Notes: generated from the letters alone by a model not told the origin. 64,000 nucleotides of DNA from Fumia xinanensis (GCF_014384905.1 NZ_JACRSV010000001.1:992001-1056000); one strand, 5' to 3'; positions 45,294 to 55,000 are shown, counted from the first letter of the stretch. Numbers and translations are program-made.

Positions 45294-45617
45294 ACAATTC
45301 ACTCCTTTAATTTATTGACAACGCCAAAACAGTGGGGGAGTTTTCGCGTTCTCGCTGTGGATGGGCCGCAATGAGCGGCAAGGGGAGTGACTTCCCCTGT
45401 AAAATATGTACATTTTCATATCAATAGTGGCGGAAAAAGGCTGTTGTGTTTCATTTTACCATAAAAAGAATCAAATTGGGAGGGGTTTATGAAAAATAGT
45501 AGGTTAAATTTTATAAGGTTTATCCTTTGTTCGAAATTGTGTCATAAAAATTTTCAAATTTTGCCAGAAAAAGGAAACCCTGTATTCTAAAATGCAAAAA
45601 GCTGTTTTTATTCAATT

Positions 45618-45650
45618 AAAAATCCCCCGGTATGTAATCCGGGGGATTTT
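45618..45650 (-). terminator. Terminator after the aminotransferase gene
   Basis: AAATCCCCCGG, 8-base loop, CCGGGGGATTT: an 11-bp stem with A/T runs. The rest of the 368-base gap 45294-45661 is AT-rich upstream sequence of the surface protein gene with no clear feature. Confidence 0.85.
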
Positions 45651-45661
45651 ATTAGCTTTGG

Positions 45662-46981
45662 TTATGCCACTACCGTAGCGTCCTTTTCACTTCCAGCTGT
45701 TTTTTTTTGAGCCAGGAGCTGTTCGGCAGAAGCCAGCTTCACCGAGAGGCAGAGCACCTTGGTCGCCATCTCCAGTTCTTCCGCCGTGGGGAAAGATGGA
45801 GCGATACGGATGTTCCGATCCAAGGGGTCGACACCATAGGGGAAGGTGGCGCCTGCAGGAGTCAGGACGACTCCTGCCTCTTTGCAGAGAGAGACAACCT
45901 GCTTTGCGCAGCCGCTCAAGACGTTCAAAGAAATAAAGTAACCGCCGTTGGGACGTTTCCACTCGGCGATGCCAAGCGGGGCGATTTCTTCATCCAGGTG
46001 GCGGAGAACCGTCTCAAACTTGGGCTTCATCAAAGCACAGTGTTTTTCCATGTGGGCTTTGACACCATCCAAATCTTTGAAATATTTCAGGTGGCGAAGC
46101 TGGTTTACTTTGTCAAATCCGATAGTCTGCATAGAAATCAGTTTTACCAGGTGTTTCATATTGTTTTCGCTGCATCCGAAAGCGGCAACGCCCGCTCCGC
46201 TGAAGGTCACCTTGGAGGTGGAGGCAAACATAAAGACGCTGTCCTCGGTACCGGCTTTCCGGCATTCGTCCATGAGGTTTAAAAGCTCGTCGTGCTGGTC
46301 GCTGACATGGTGGACGCAGTAGGCGTTGTCCCAAAAGATACGGAAATCCTTGGCGGCGGGCTTCAAATTTGCAAACCGGCGGACGGTCTCGTCGGAGTAG
46401 GTGATGCCGTCGGGGTTCGAATACATGGGGACGCACCAGATCCCTTTGATAGAAGCGTCGTTATTCACCAGTTCCTCGACGATGTCCATGTCAGGGCCGG
46501 TAGAAGTCATAGGAACGGTGAGCATCTCAATACCCAGGGTCTCAGTGACGCCAAAGTGGCGGTCGTAACCAGGAACGGGGCAGAGAAATTTGATTTTGCC
46601 GCACTGGCTCCAGGGTTTCTCGCTGTTGTAGTAACCGAAGAGCATTCCTTTAGCCAGGGTATCGTACATCAAGTTTAGGCTGGAGTTGCCGCCGACAAAA
46701 ATTTCTTCCGGCTTGAGGCCAAGCATATCGGCAAACAGCTTGCGCATTCCAGGCAGACCTTCCAAAAGCCCATAGTTTCTCACGTCTGGGCTGACGCTTT
46801 TGATATCTTCCTCAGTGAGGCAGTTTAATAGATCCATAGACAGATCCAGCTGGGCCGCAGAGGGTTTGCCTCTGGACATATCGAGTTTGAGTCCACAAGA
46901 TTTGATTTCTTCGTATTCAGCCTGCAAAGATTCCCTCAGAGCAGACAATTCATCAACGGACAATTCACTGTAACGAGCCAT
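45662..46981 (-). CDS. Class I/II aminotransferase (AspB/putative aspartate aminotransferase subgroup)
   Basis: PLP-dependent aminotransferase of 439 residues. It has LDMSRGKPSAAQLDLSMDLL, GNSSLNLMYDTLA, SNPDGITYSDETVRR and the PLP lysine in FASTSKVTFSGAGVAAFGC. The N-terminal helix and this motif set match the atypical aspartate aminotransferases of the Ie-like subgroup (PF12897-like), which often make aspartate/glutamate interconversion. The substrate is not proven. The start is ATG 46981 after TGGAGG. Confidence 0.85.
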   Translation of the reverse strand: MARYSELSVDELSALRESLQAEYEEIKSCGLKLDMSRGKPSAAQLDLSMDLLNCLTEEDIKSVSPDVRNYGLLEGLPGMRKLFADMLGLKPEEIFVGGNSSLNLMYDTLAKGMLFGYYNSEKPWSQCGKIKFLCPVPGYDRHFGVTETLGIEMLTVPMTSTGPDMDIVEELVNNDASIKGIWCVPMYSNPDGITYSDETVRRFANLKPAAKDFRIFWDNAYCVHHVSDQHDELLNLMDECRKAGTEDSVFMFASTSKVTFSGAGVAAFGCSENNMKHLVKLISMQTIGFDKVNQLRHLKYFKDLDGVKAHMEKHCALMKPKFETVLRHLDEEIAPLGIAEWKRPNGGYFISLNVLSGCAKQVVSLCKEAGVVLTPAGATFPYGVDPLDRNIRIAPSFPTAEELEMATKVLCLSVKLASAEQLLAQKKTAGSEKDATVVA

Positions 46982-47081
46982 TGCCGGTACCTCCAATAAT
47001 CATACTTGAAGCCTGTGTGAAGCCCTTTTCGGTTCGTTTTGTGCGCACGGAACAAACAGGTGCTTTCGAGGCATTGTACTT

Positions 47082-47110
47082 ATCATACACCATCTATTTT
47101 TGTTTTGCAA
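47082..47110 (-). promoter_or_regulatory. Promoter for the aminotransferase gene
   Basis: Minus strand TTGCAA (47105-47110), a 17-base spacer and TATGAT (47082-47087), about 100 bases before the start. Beyond the two divergent promoters, the 862-base gap 46982-47843 shows no convincing gene; another weak plus-strand TTGATT-N17-TAGAAT lies near 47555-47583. Confidence 0.6.
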
Positions 47111-47731
47111 GTTATTTTTAAAAATCCTGCAAAATAATTCTGCCAAATTATCCTATGAAAAAGAGGAGACTTCTGTTCAATTTGTATGAATCTGGAAGTT
47201 GAGGGCAAAAAAACCATGGTATCGGCCTAAATTTGTCTGGAATTTCTAAAAATTTTAGAGCTCTTTTGCGTTGTTTTGCAGTTTTTCTTTCCATTGCTCT
47301 TCAAAAATCCTTCTGCGAGTCCCCTCATATTATGGAGCAGAGGAAAAAAAGAAAGTGTCGACATGGTTTTAAAGAAGATTATGAAGGATGAAAAAATAAA
47401 AGGTTCGTTTTTATATCCGAATAGGGCAGAGGACGCGGTAAAGCGGTATGTACAATGAACAGTTTCTACATTTATATATAAAGGCCATTTGAGCGCAAAA
47501 TTTTTTGTTTGTGACAAATTATCGGAAAACCCTTGAATTTTCGTGTCAAAGTCTTGATTAAAGGGAAGTAATCCGATAGAATAGAAACAGTATAAACGTT
47601 TTTCCATTTTTTGGTTCCCATCGGCGCAGTTTTGATAGAAAAAAAGGATGATTGTGCAATGCATACAAAAATCATTGCTTTTGTATGTGAAACATTGGGG
47701 GTGAAAAAGGGCGAAAAACCAGATATGGTTA

Positions 47732-47760
47732 TTGACAAAAAAATAACAATAGGCTATAAT
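47732..47760 (+). promoter_or_regulatory. Consensus promoter for adhE
   Basis: TTGACA (47732-47737), a 17-base spacer and TATAAT (47755-47760). All twelve consensus positions match. The transcript leader of about 75 bases holds the Rex operator at its start. Confidence 0.88.
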
Positions 47761-47764
47761 GGCA

Positions 47765-47782
47765 TTGTTAAATGATTAACAA
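47765..47782 (+). promoter_or_regulatory. Rex operator for adhE
   Basis: TTGTTAA-ATGA-TTAACAA is a perfect 7-4-7 dyad matching the clostridial Rex consensus. It starts 5 bases after the -10 box and covers the expected transcription start, so Rex would block initiation when NADH is low. Confidence 0.85.
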
Positions 47783-47843
47783 GCAAAATCACAGTCGTTA
47801 CACACACTGATTCCAGTGAAGAATAATGGGAGGTTTTCGTATT

Positions 47844-50462
47844 ATGGCTACAAAAGAAAAAGCAGTTGCCCCTCAGACCGTTGATCCCGTTGAAATGGTC
47901 AACGAACTGGCCGCAAAAGCAAAAGTTGCTCTCGAAGAGTACATGAAACTCGATCAGGAGCAGGTGGATGAGATCGCCCACGCCATGGCGCTGGCAGGTC
48001 TTGACAATCACACCAAACTCGCAAAACTCGCTGTCGAGGAAACCGGCCGCGGCGTTTACGAAGACAAAATCATCAAAAACCTGTTTGCTACCGAATATAT
48101 CTGGCACGACATCAAGTCCCAGAAAACCGTCGGCATCATCGAAGACGACGACCTGGCCGGCATCATGCAGATCGCAGAGCCCGTGGGCATTGTCGCAGGT
48201 GTAACCCCTGTTACAAACCCGACTTCCACCACTATGTTTAAAGCCATGATTGCTGCAAAAGCTAGATGCCCGATCATTTTCGGCTTCCATCCCTCCGCTC
48301 AGAAATGCTCTGCTGAGGCCGCAAAAATTGTCCGTGATGCAGCTATCAAAGCTGGTGCTCCCGAAAACTGTGTACAGTGGATCGAAGTCCCCTCCCTTGA
48401 CGCAACCAATGCTTTGATGAACCACCCCGACATCGCTCTGGTTCTGGCCACTGGCGGCGCAGGAATGGTTAAAGCCGCTTACTCCACTGGTAAACCGGCT
48501 CTGGGCGTAGGCCCCGGCAACGTTCCCTGCTACATCGAGAAGAGCGCAAATCTGGAACGTGCCTGCAACGACCTGATGCTTTCTAAAACCTTCGATAACG
48601 GTATGATCTGTGCTTCTGAGCAGGCTGTCATCGTTGACAAAGAGCTCCAGAAGGGATTCGAGAAATACATGAAGGACAATTCCTGCTATTTCTTAAATGA
48701 AGAAGAGACAAAGAAACTGTCCGCTTACGCTTTCCCCGCTGAGAAGACCGGCGTAAACGCCGCTATCGTCGGCAAACCCGCTGCTTGGATCGCAGAGCAG
48801 GCAGGAATCAAAGTTCCTGCGAACACCAAAATTCTCATCGCCCGCATCCCCGATGTCGGCCCTGAGTATGCTCTTTCTAAAGAGAAACTTTCTCCCATCC
48901 TGGCTTATATCGTGGTCAATAGCCGCGAAGAAGGCTTTGCTATGGCAAGAAAGATGCTCCACATGGGCGGCTTAGGACACTCCGCTGCCATCCACTCCAC
49001 CGACGAAGAGGTCATCGACGCTTACGGCGAGGCTATGCAGGTCGGCCGTGTCATCGTCAACTCTCCTTCTTCTCAGGGCGGTATCGGCGATATTTACAAC
49101 GAAAATACTCCTTCGCTGACCCTGGGCTGTGGCTCCTTCGGTAAAAACTCCACAACCTCCAACGTTTCCGCGATGAACCTTGTCAACGTAAAACGCATCG
49201 CCAAGAGGAGAGTCAATATGCAGTGGTTTAAAGTTCCCCCGAAAATCTACTTTGAATACAACGCTATCCAGTACCTGGAGAAAATGCCCGACATCAGCCG
49301 TGCTTTCATCGTCACCGACGAGATGATGGTGAAACTCGGAAACGTCGATAAAGTCCTCCACTACTTGAGAAAACGTCCTGAATACTGCCATGCTGAGATC
49401 TTCGCAGAGGTCGAGCCCGATCCTTCCGTTGAAACCATCATGCACGGTGTGGAGGCTATGAACCACTTCCAGCCGGACGTCATCATCGCTTTGGGCGGCG
49501 GTTCGGCAATGGACGCTGCAAAAGGTATGTGGATGTTCTACGAGCACCCCGACATCTCCTTCGAAGGCATGAGACAGAAATTCTTTGACATCAGAAAGCG
49601 TGCTTACCATTTCCCCAAACTCGGCAACAAAGCACAGCTGGTCTGCGTACCCACCACTTCCGGTACCGGTTCTGAGGTTACTTCCTTTGCTGTTATCACC
49701 GACAAGAAGAAAAACATCAAATATCCTCTGGCTGACTACGAGCTGACCCCCGATGTGGCTATCGTTGACCCCCAGTTCACCCTGTCGGTTCCCAAATCTG
49801 TCACCGCTGACACTGGTTTGGACGTTCTGACCCACGCCATCGAGGCTTACGTTTCGGTTCTGGCTTCCGATTACACCGACGGTTTGGCTCTCCAGGCCAT
49901 CAAGATCGTCTTTAAGTACCTGAAACGCGCTTACGACAACGGCAACGACAGAGAAGCCCGTGAAAAGATGCACAACGCTTCCTGTATCGCAGGTATGGCC
50001 TTTACAAACGCATTCCTGGGAATCAACCACTCTCTGGCCCATAAGCTGGGAAGCGCATACCACATTCCTCACGGACGTGCAAACGCCATCTTGCTGCCTT
50101 ACGTCATCACCTACAACGCCCAGAAACCCACCAAATTCGCCACCTGGCCGAAATACGAAAAATTTAGCGCCGACGTTCGCTATGCCGAAATCGCTGAAAC
50201 CCTGGGCCTGCCCTGCAAGACCACTGAAGAGGGCGTTCAGAGCTTGGTCAAAGCCATCATCGATTTGGAACACTCCCTCAACGAGTGTATGTCCATCAAG
50301 GACTTCGGCGTCGATGAGAAAACCTTTATGGATTCTTTGGACGATCTGGCCGACGAGGCTCACGAAGACCAGTGCACCCCTGCTAACCCCCGCTATCCCT
50401 TGATCTCCGAGCTGAAAGACCTGTACACCCAGGCTTACTACGGAGAAATGGGCAAAAAATAA
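47844..50462 (+). CDS. adhE: Bifunctional acetaldehyde-CoA/alcohol dehydrogenase AdhE
   Basis: Reduces acetyl-CoA to acetaldehyde then ethanol with two NADH. It is 872 residues. The N-terminal aldehyde dehydrogenase half (1-440) has the catalytic cysteine in NGMICASEQAV near residue 250. A linker is followed by the C-terminal iron alcohol dehydrogenase half (from about 455, QWFKVPPKIYFEYNAI) with metal histidines in LTHAIEAYV, NHSLAHKLG and IPHGRANA. Codon use looks optimised for high expression. GGGAGG precedes ATG 47844. A Rex operator and consensus promoter lie upstream, and a terminator follows. Confidence 0.97.
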   Translation: MATKEKAVAPQTVDPVEMVNELAAKAKVALEEYMKLDQEQVDEIAHAMALAGLDNHTKLAKLAVEETGRGVYEDKIIKNLFATEYIWHDIKSQKTVGIIEDDDLAGIMQIAEPVGIVAGVTPVTNPTSTTMFKAMIAAKARCPIIFGFHPSAQKCSAEAAKIVRDAAIKAGAPENCVQWIEVPSLDATNALMNHPDIALVLATGGAGMVKAAYSTGKPALGVGPGNVPCYIEKSANLERACNDLMLSKTFDNGMICASEQAVIVDKELQKGFEKYMKDNSCYFLNEEETKKLSAYAFPAEKTGVNAAIVGKPAAWIAEQAGIKVPANTKILIARIPDVGPEYALSKEKLSPILAYIVVNSREEGFAMARKMLHMGGLGHSAAIHSTDEEVIDAYGEAMQVGRVIVNSPSSQGGIGDIYNENTPSLTLGCGSFGKNSTTSNVSAMNLVNVKRIAKRRVNMQWFKVPPKIYFEYNAIQYLEKMPDISRAFIVTDEMMVKLGNVDKVLHYLRKRPEYCHAEIFAEVEPDPSVETIMHGVEAMNHFQPDVIIALGGGSAMDAAKGMWMFYEHPDISFEGMRQKFFDIRKRAYHFPKLGNKAQLVCVPTTSGTGSEVTSFAVITDKKKNIKYPLADYELTPDVAIVDPQFTLSVPKSVTADTGLDVLTHAIEAYVSVLASDYTDGLALQAIKIVFKYLKRAYDNGNDREAREKMHNASCIAGMAFTNAFLGINHSLAHKLGSAYHIPHGRANAILLPYVITYNAQKPTKFATWPKYEKFSADVRYAEIAETLGLPCKTTEEGVQSLVKAIIDLEHSLNECMSIKDFGVDEKTFMDSLDDLADEAHEDQCTPANPRYPLISELKDLYTQAYYGEMGKK

Positions 50463-50536
50463 TCGCTATATTGAAAAACAGTTTTATCACAACAAAAACT
50501 TCCAATATAGCCATTATACGAAAACCCATATATAGC

Positions 50537-50573
50537 AAAAAGCCTTTCCGGCTCGTTCCGGGAAGGCTTTTTT
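50537..50573 (+). terminator. Terminator after adhE
   Basis: AAAAAGCCTTTCCGG, loop CTCGTT, CCGGGAAGGCTTTTTT: a near-perfect stem (one mismatch) with a strong T-run. Confidence 0.9.
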
Positions 50574-50585
50574 GCAGAAAAGAGA

Positions 50586-50614
50586 TTGCATTTGTATGAA
50601 AATTGTGATAAAAT
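50586..50614 (+). promoter_or_regulatory. Promoter for pyrE
   Basis: TTGCAT (50586-50591), a 17-base spacer and TAAAAT (50609-50614), 62 bases before the pyrE start. Confidence 0.65.
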
Positions 50615-50676
50615 AAAATCAATTGATTAAGAAAAATTTACCTGTTTGGGTATCTCGGCCGGAAAGGAAGAAAAAT

Positions 50677-51339
50677 ATGTTATCAGCAGCCAAAAAAGAA
50701 TTTATTGAGTTTATGATGAGTGCCGATGTGCTCCGCTTCGGAGAGTTTAAGACCAAAAGCGGACGGCTTTCCCCTTATTTTGTGAACACCGGTAATTACC
50801 GCACTGGAAAGCAAATCGATACTTTGGGCAAATTCTACGCCCAGTGCATAAAGGAAACCTGCGGGGAAAACTTCACCGCCATGTTCGGCCCAGCCTATAA
50901 AGGAATCCCTCTGGCGACGGCCGCTGCTGGAGCGCTGGCTCGGGAGTACGGCATCAACAAACCGTATTTCTTCAACCGGAAAGAAGCAAAAGACCACGGC
51001 GAAGGCGGTTCGCTTGTCGGGTATCAGCCCCAGGATGGAGACAAAATCATCATCATCGAAGACGTGATTACCGCTGGAACCGCCGTCCGGGAAACGGTAC
51101 CGGTGCTCATGAACGCGGCGAAGGTGACGGTAAACGACATGTTCATCTCGGTCAACCGCTGTGAAGTGGGCCAAAACGCCGGAAAAACCGCCGTTATGGA
51201 GGTAAAAGAGGAATTCGGCATCGACGTTCACGCCATTGTGACGGTCAAAGACATTCGGGAATATCTGGCGGGCGAGGGAAACTACAGCGAGATGCTTCAG
51301 AAAATGGATGCTTATATGGAGCAGTACTGCGTGCTGTAA
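50677..51339 (+). CDS. pyrE: Orotate phosphoribosyltransferase
   Basis: Joins orotate to PRPP to make OMP in pyrimidine synthesis. It is 220 residues. The PRPP-binding signature IIIIEDVITAGTAVRE is near residue 130, and FGPAYKGIPLATAAA and PYFFNRKEAKDHGEGG are typical. The start is ATG 50677 after GGAAAGGAAG. It stands alone from pyrKD, which is 33 kb upstream, and may share a transcript with the two membrane proteins that follow. Confidence 0.95.
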   Translation: MLSAAKKEFIEFMMSADVLRFGEFKTKSGRLSPYFVNTGNYRTGKQIDTLGKFYAQCIKETCGENFTAMFGPAYKGIPLATAAAGALAREYGINKPYFFNRKEAKDHGEGGSLVGYQPQDGDKIIIIEDVITAGTAVRETVPVLMNAAKVTVNDMFISVNRCEVGQNAGKTAVMEVKEEFGIDVHAIVTVKDIREYLAGEGNYSEMLQKMDAYMEQYCVL

Positions 51340-51378
51340 ACGGACGAGTCACTGACAAAATCCATAGGGGGTGATACG

Positions 51379-51990
51379 GTGGAAAGGCAGGTTTTAGGTA
51401 GGCAACGGGCATTGTTCATCACGGCATCAGTGCTGGCCGGATTGGCGGCACTTTTGGTAATCGCCGACGGCATTGAGGGGTACCACGAACTGCGAAAATT
51501 GAAAATGCAAATGGGGTATTCTTTTATTGGAGTGACCCGATTTTTAGGAGCGGTATTTCTCGCCGCAGTGTCAGCCGCCCTCATTCGGGCAAAAACCAAA
51601 GCGGCCATGATGATTCTGCCGCTGACATTTTACTTTGTGCCGTCTATTTTAACTGCGCTTCAGAAATATGGGAGGGGCATACTCTTTGGCATCTTTGTGC
51701 CTGATTATTGGGCTTATCATTATCAGGAGATTTTGTTTTCTTTTTTGATTCCGGCCCTTCTCTATGCCATCATCCTGATGACGGTGCTGCTGGTGATTCC
51801 CACAAGGATCACGGTCATTGTTTTATTGGGATTTTACATGGCAGCCCCTTTGGCATATGTGATGCTGCACAGCGAAAGATGGTACTTATTTTCCAACTAT
51901 CAGTGGAGCAATATCCTGTTTTTGACGGCGGTGTTGCTTTCGGTGATTGCTTTGCCGGTAAAAGTCCGTAACCATGCCGGAGTAAACTGA
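51379..51990 (+). CDS. Membrane protein, unknown function (paralogue 1)
   Basis: Protein of 203 residues with about six hydrophobic segments. The layout LIVIADGIEGYHELRKLK, then a middle FLIPALLYAIILMTVLLVIP and a final NILFLTAVLLSVIALPV resembles the next gene in order and spacing, suggesting a tandem pair. No known domain is recognised. The start is GTG 51379 after GGGGGTGAT. It follows pyrE by 39 bases. Confidence 0.65.
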   Translation: MERQVLGRQRALFITASVLAGLAALLVIADGIEGYHELRKLKMQMGYSFIGVTRFLGAVFLAAVSAALIRAKTKAAMMILPLTFYFVPSILTALQKYGRGILFGIFVPDYWAYHYQEILFSFLIPALLYAIILMTVLLVIPTRITVIVLLGFYMAAPLAYVMLHSERWYLFSNYQWSNILFLTAVLLSVIALPVKVRNHAGVN

Positions 51991-52074
51991 ATTATTTTAG
52001 ATCGACAATATAAACAGAGGGAAGTGCTCGAAGGATGCGCGCTCACTTTCTGCGAAAAGAAAGGAAGTCAGAAG

Positions 52075-52761
52075 ATGAAATTGACGAAAAACGCGAATGG
52101 AAACACTTTTTTGCTCATTGCGGCGGTTTTATCTTGTGTGTGTGCGTTGCAGGAGGTAAACGACCTCATATTTAACGTTCGTTACCGGGAGTTCATTGAA
52201 ATCTTTAGTGTGGACGATCTGATTACGCCGGCGATGATGATTTGTCTGGCAGTGGTATCGGTTCTGATTCTGCTCGGCAAGTGTTCTGTTCAATGGCTGG
52301 GGTTGCCGTTTTCCCTGTATTGGGCAGCAGATGCGATAAATTATCTGATCGCTTTCAGTTCACAGTATCAATACGATACCATGTGGGCTTTTATTACATT
52401 GTTTATCGCGGTGTTTCCCCTGGGATTTTTAATTGTCACCATTTTGACAGTGCGGGGGAAAATTCCCACCCTCATCCCGGTTTTCGTCTTTTTTGGCCTC
52501 AATTTTTTGAGATTTCTTCTCACCATGCTTGTAAACCTTGGCAACGATTTGGGATTGTCCCATTTTTTCTGGGCGGCGGCTTTATTTTTGGCAGTGCTGG
52601 CTGTGACGCCGGAGCCAAGTCGGAGAAAACGCGTGACTTTGCCAGAAGAATCCGTCCAATCTGCCTCGCAGGACTACTGGCAGGACGGCCTTACCGATTA
52701 TGCACCAACTGAAGAAACAGCGGAACAGGCAGAACTGGAGGGGCCATCCTCCAATTTATAA
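52075..52761 (+). CDS. Membrane protein, unknown function (paralogue 2)
   Basis: Protein of 228 residues with about six hydrophobic segments and an acidic, low-complexity C-terminal tail (about 195-228). Its order of segments mirrors the previous gene, with LQEVNDLIFNVRYRE near the N-terminus and FFWAAALFLAVLAVTPE near the end. The tail may be cytoplasmic and interact with a partner (inference). The start is ATG 52075 after AAAGGAAG; longer upstream frame is not supported. Confidence 0.65.
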   Translation: MKLTKNANGNTFLLIAAVLSCVCALQEVNDLIFNVRYREFIEIFSVDDLITPAMMICLAVVSVLILLGKCSVQWLGLPFSLYWAADAINYLIAFSSQYQYDTMWAFITLFIAVFPLGFLIVTILTVRGKIPTLIPVFVFFGLNFLRFLLTMLVNLGNDLGLSHFFWAAALFLAVLAVTPEPSRRKRVTLPEESVQSASQDYWQDGLTDYAPTEETAEQAELEGPSSNL

Positions 52762-52783
52762 GGACCTGCGGCGATTAAACAAT

Positions 52784-52819
52784 AATCCCCCTGAAGCAGT
52801 CTTTTGCTTCAGGGGGATT
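52784..52819. terminator. Bidirectional terminator after paralogue 2
   Basis: AATCCCCCTGAAGC, loop AGTCTTTT, GCTTCAGGGGGATT: a perfect 14-bp stem between convergent genes. Confidence 0.9.
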
Positions 52820-52841
52820 CTATTAGCGCTTATTTTGACGT

Positions 52842-53792
52842 TTAAAAATTCACCACGTTCTGCGGTTGTCCTTTCAGATAAGCGTAAAAGTTTTCGATGG
52901 TAATGTCGATGAGGCGCTGTCTCGTTTCCAGGGGCGACCAGGCCACGTGAGGCGTGACGATGCATCGCGGATGGCGGAGAAGGAGATTGTCAGGGACGGG
53001 TGGCTCTTTGGCGAGAACGTCGAGGCCCGCCATGTAAAGCTTTCCGCAGTTCAGAGCTTCCAGCACGTCCGGTTCGTTTAAAATGGGGCCGCGGGCGGTG
53101 TTGAGGAGGATGGCGCCGTCCTTCATTTTGGAAAGGGCATTCCGGTCAATCATACCGCGGGTTTCGTCGTTTAAGGGGCAGTGGATGGAAATTACATCCG
53201 ATTCCCGGTAAAGGGTGGGAAGGTCTGCGTAACGGAAGGTGTCGGTTTCGTCCGATGGGTTGGGGGTTCGGCGATGCCCCAGCACCTTCATCCCCATGGC
53301 CTGTGCCATTTTTGCAAAGGTCATACCGATGTCGCCGCAGCCGATGATGCCCAGAGTTTTGCCGCAAAGTTCTGTAAGCGGTACTGAGATGATACTTTCA
53401 TCATTCCAGCCGCCCTGTTTCACCATGGGGGAGTAAACCGACACCCGGTTGACGATGTCCAAAAGCAGGGCCATGGTGTGCTGGGCTACGGCGTAAGAAG
53501 AGTATTCCGGTACGTTGCAGACGGTAATCCCCCGTTCTGTGGCGGCCTGTATGTCCACGCCGTTATAGCCAGTGGCAAAAAGGCCGATATACCGCAGGTT
53601 TGGGCACTGCTCCATGACAGCCCGCGGGATGGCGATGCGATTGATGAACACTGCGTCGGCATTGTGGATACGTGGAATGAGCTGTTCTTTCGAAGTGAAA
53701 TCGTAGATTTTACAGTCAGGAAAATCATCCAAAAGTTTTAGACGGATGGTTTTGTGGGTGATGAGGGTTTCGTCGGTGACGACAAGTTTCAT
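52842..53792 (-). CDS. D-2-hydroxyacid dehydrogenase (glycerate/hydroxypyruvate type)
   Basis: NAD(P)-dependent reductase of 316 residues interconverting a 2-oxo acid and its D-2-hydroxy acid. The Rossmann motif GIIGCGDIGMTFAKMA is near residue 150, RGPILNEPDVLEAL carries the catalytic arginine, the glutamate is in LAKEPPVPDN and the histidine in VTPHVAWSPLETR. The pattern is closest to glycerate dehydrogenase-like enzymes, but D-lactate or other oxo acids are possible. It is a single-gene unit. Confidence 0.87.
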   Translation of the reverse strand: MKLVVTDETLITHKTIRLKLLDDFPDCKIYDFTSKEQLIPRIHNADAVFINRIAIPRAVMEQCPNLRYIGLFATGYNGVDIQAATERGITVCNVPEYSSYAVAQHTMALLLDIVNRVSVYSPMVKQGGWNDESIISVPLTELCGKTLGIIGCGDIGMTFAKMAQAMGMKVLGHRRTPNPSDETDTFRYADLPTLYRESDVISIHCPLNDETRGMIDRNALSKMKDGAILLNTARGPILNEPDVLEALNCGKLYMAGLDVLAKEPPVPDNLLLRHPRCIVTPHVAWSPLETRQRLIDITIENFYAYLKGQPQNVVNF

Positions 53793-54058
53793 AAAAAACT
53801 CCTTTGAATGACAGGTTACTGGTTATAAGACAGGGATAGCAAGCGGTTTACCGAAAAAATCGTTTTCTACAGAATTTTGTTTAAACAGTTTTAGAATCAA
53901 AATGCAGGATTTTCAGGCAAACTCTGCAATTTATTGGAAAAATCGTCACAATTTGCAGCTTCGGACAGAGATATTTTGCCGAAAATAGATATTGTATCAA
54001 AGGACAAAATATACTATAATAACTTTGGTAGTATAATGTTTTAAAGCGTATTCAGAAA

Positions 54059-55000
54059 TCAGCGGGTGTGTCCCACCTGAAAGGGATTATTTTCGGTAAA
54101 ACGGCGGACGGTATTTAAAAAGGCTTGTTCTTCTTTGGTGAAAATGTGTCCGGTGCGGGTAATCAGCAGGTCTTTGCTGACGGCTCCCACGGCGCATTCC
54201 TTTAATACAAGGCCGTTTTCCTGGAGGATGGAGCAGGGGATAGGGGAGACCCACATGTAAGTCCCCGGCAGCCGTTTCAGTAAATCATATTGGCTGCCCC
54301 GCTCATAAATGCTGATTCTTCGCTTGCTCCCCATGTTTTTGGCGGTTTCCGAAAGGTCGGCAGCCGTCAGAGACGGCACCTGAAAATCCCCGTGGGCGAT
54401 TTCAATGTAGCCGTCCAGCATGTGGTAGACGATTTCGTTGCAGCTGGCAAGAGGATGGTTCTTGCTCATGAGCAGGCACATTTGAAACTCCCAAATCGGT
54501 TTGCATTCCAAATGCATGTTACTGAGAAAGTTCAGGAAATAACGCTCGTGAATGTTTTCGCTGCGGATAATCCCCAGTTGGGAACTGCCCGACGCCACGT
54601 CCTGGATGGCCGCCATACTGGAGGTTTCCCGAAAATGGACGTCTATCGGCCCATCGCCTACATATTCCGTCAAAAAGTCGGTAAACGCGGCTGTCAAATA
54701 GGTTGCCCGGGGGACCGATATGCTGAAGGAAAAATCCTTCTCGGAACGAGGTTTGTAAAGGGATTCCAGTTCCTCCATCTGTGCCAGAATGGTGTGGGCG
54801 TAGGATAGAAACTCCAGACCGATGCGGGTGGGTTTTACCCCCTTTGTGGTTCTCTCAAAAATGGTCACGCCCAGCTCCTGTTCCAGTTCTTTGATGGATT
54901 TTGAAAGGTTGGGCTGGCCCATATATAAGTTTTTTGCGGCTTTTGTAATTGAGCCGGTTTTTTCGATCTCAGTTGCATAACGAAGCTGCTGCAAATTCAT
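54059..55000 (-). CDS. LysR-family transcriptional regulator
   Basis: Predicted DNA-binding regulator of 313 residues. The N-terminal helix-turn-helix is MNLQQLRYATEIEKTGSITK, AAKNLYMGQPNLSKSIKELE; the rest is a substrate-binding-like co-inducer domain. The start is ATG 55000 after TAGGAG. It is divergent from the iron alcohol dehydrogenase gene, with ATGACGTCAT (55027-55036) as a perfect palindrome in the gap, the classic LysR arrangement. The co-inducer is unknown. Confidence 0.9.
   Translation of the reverse strand: MNLQQLRYATEIEKTGSITKAAKNLYMGQPNLSKSIKELEQELGVTIFERTTKGVKPTRIGLEFLSYAHTILAQMEELESLYKPRSEKDFSFSISVPRATYLTAAFTDFLTEYVGDGPIDVHFRETSSMAAIQDVASGSSQLGIIRSENIHERYFLNFLSNMHLECKPIWEFQMCLLMSKNHPLASCNEIVYHMLDGYIEIAHGDFQVPSLTAADLSETAKNMGSKRRISIYERGSQYDLLKRLPGTYMWVSPIPCSILQENGLVLKECAVGAVSKDLLITRTGHIFTKEEQAFLNTVRRFTENNPFQVGHTR

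Noticed and set aside
47227..47664. 145-codon minus-strand frame and a 60-codon plus-strand frame upstream of adhE
   Set aside because: Low complexity, Phe/Ser-rich, no ribosome binding site; the region is better explained as AT-rich upstream sequence.
48972..50363. 463-codon open frame on the minus strand inside adhE
   Set aside because: Antisense shadow of adhE, which has all catalytic motifs; the product shows no recognisable domain.
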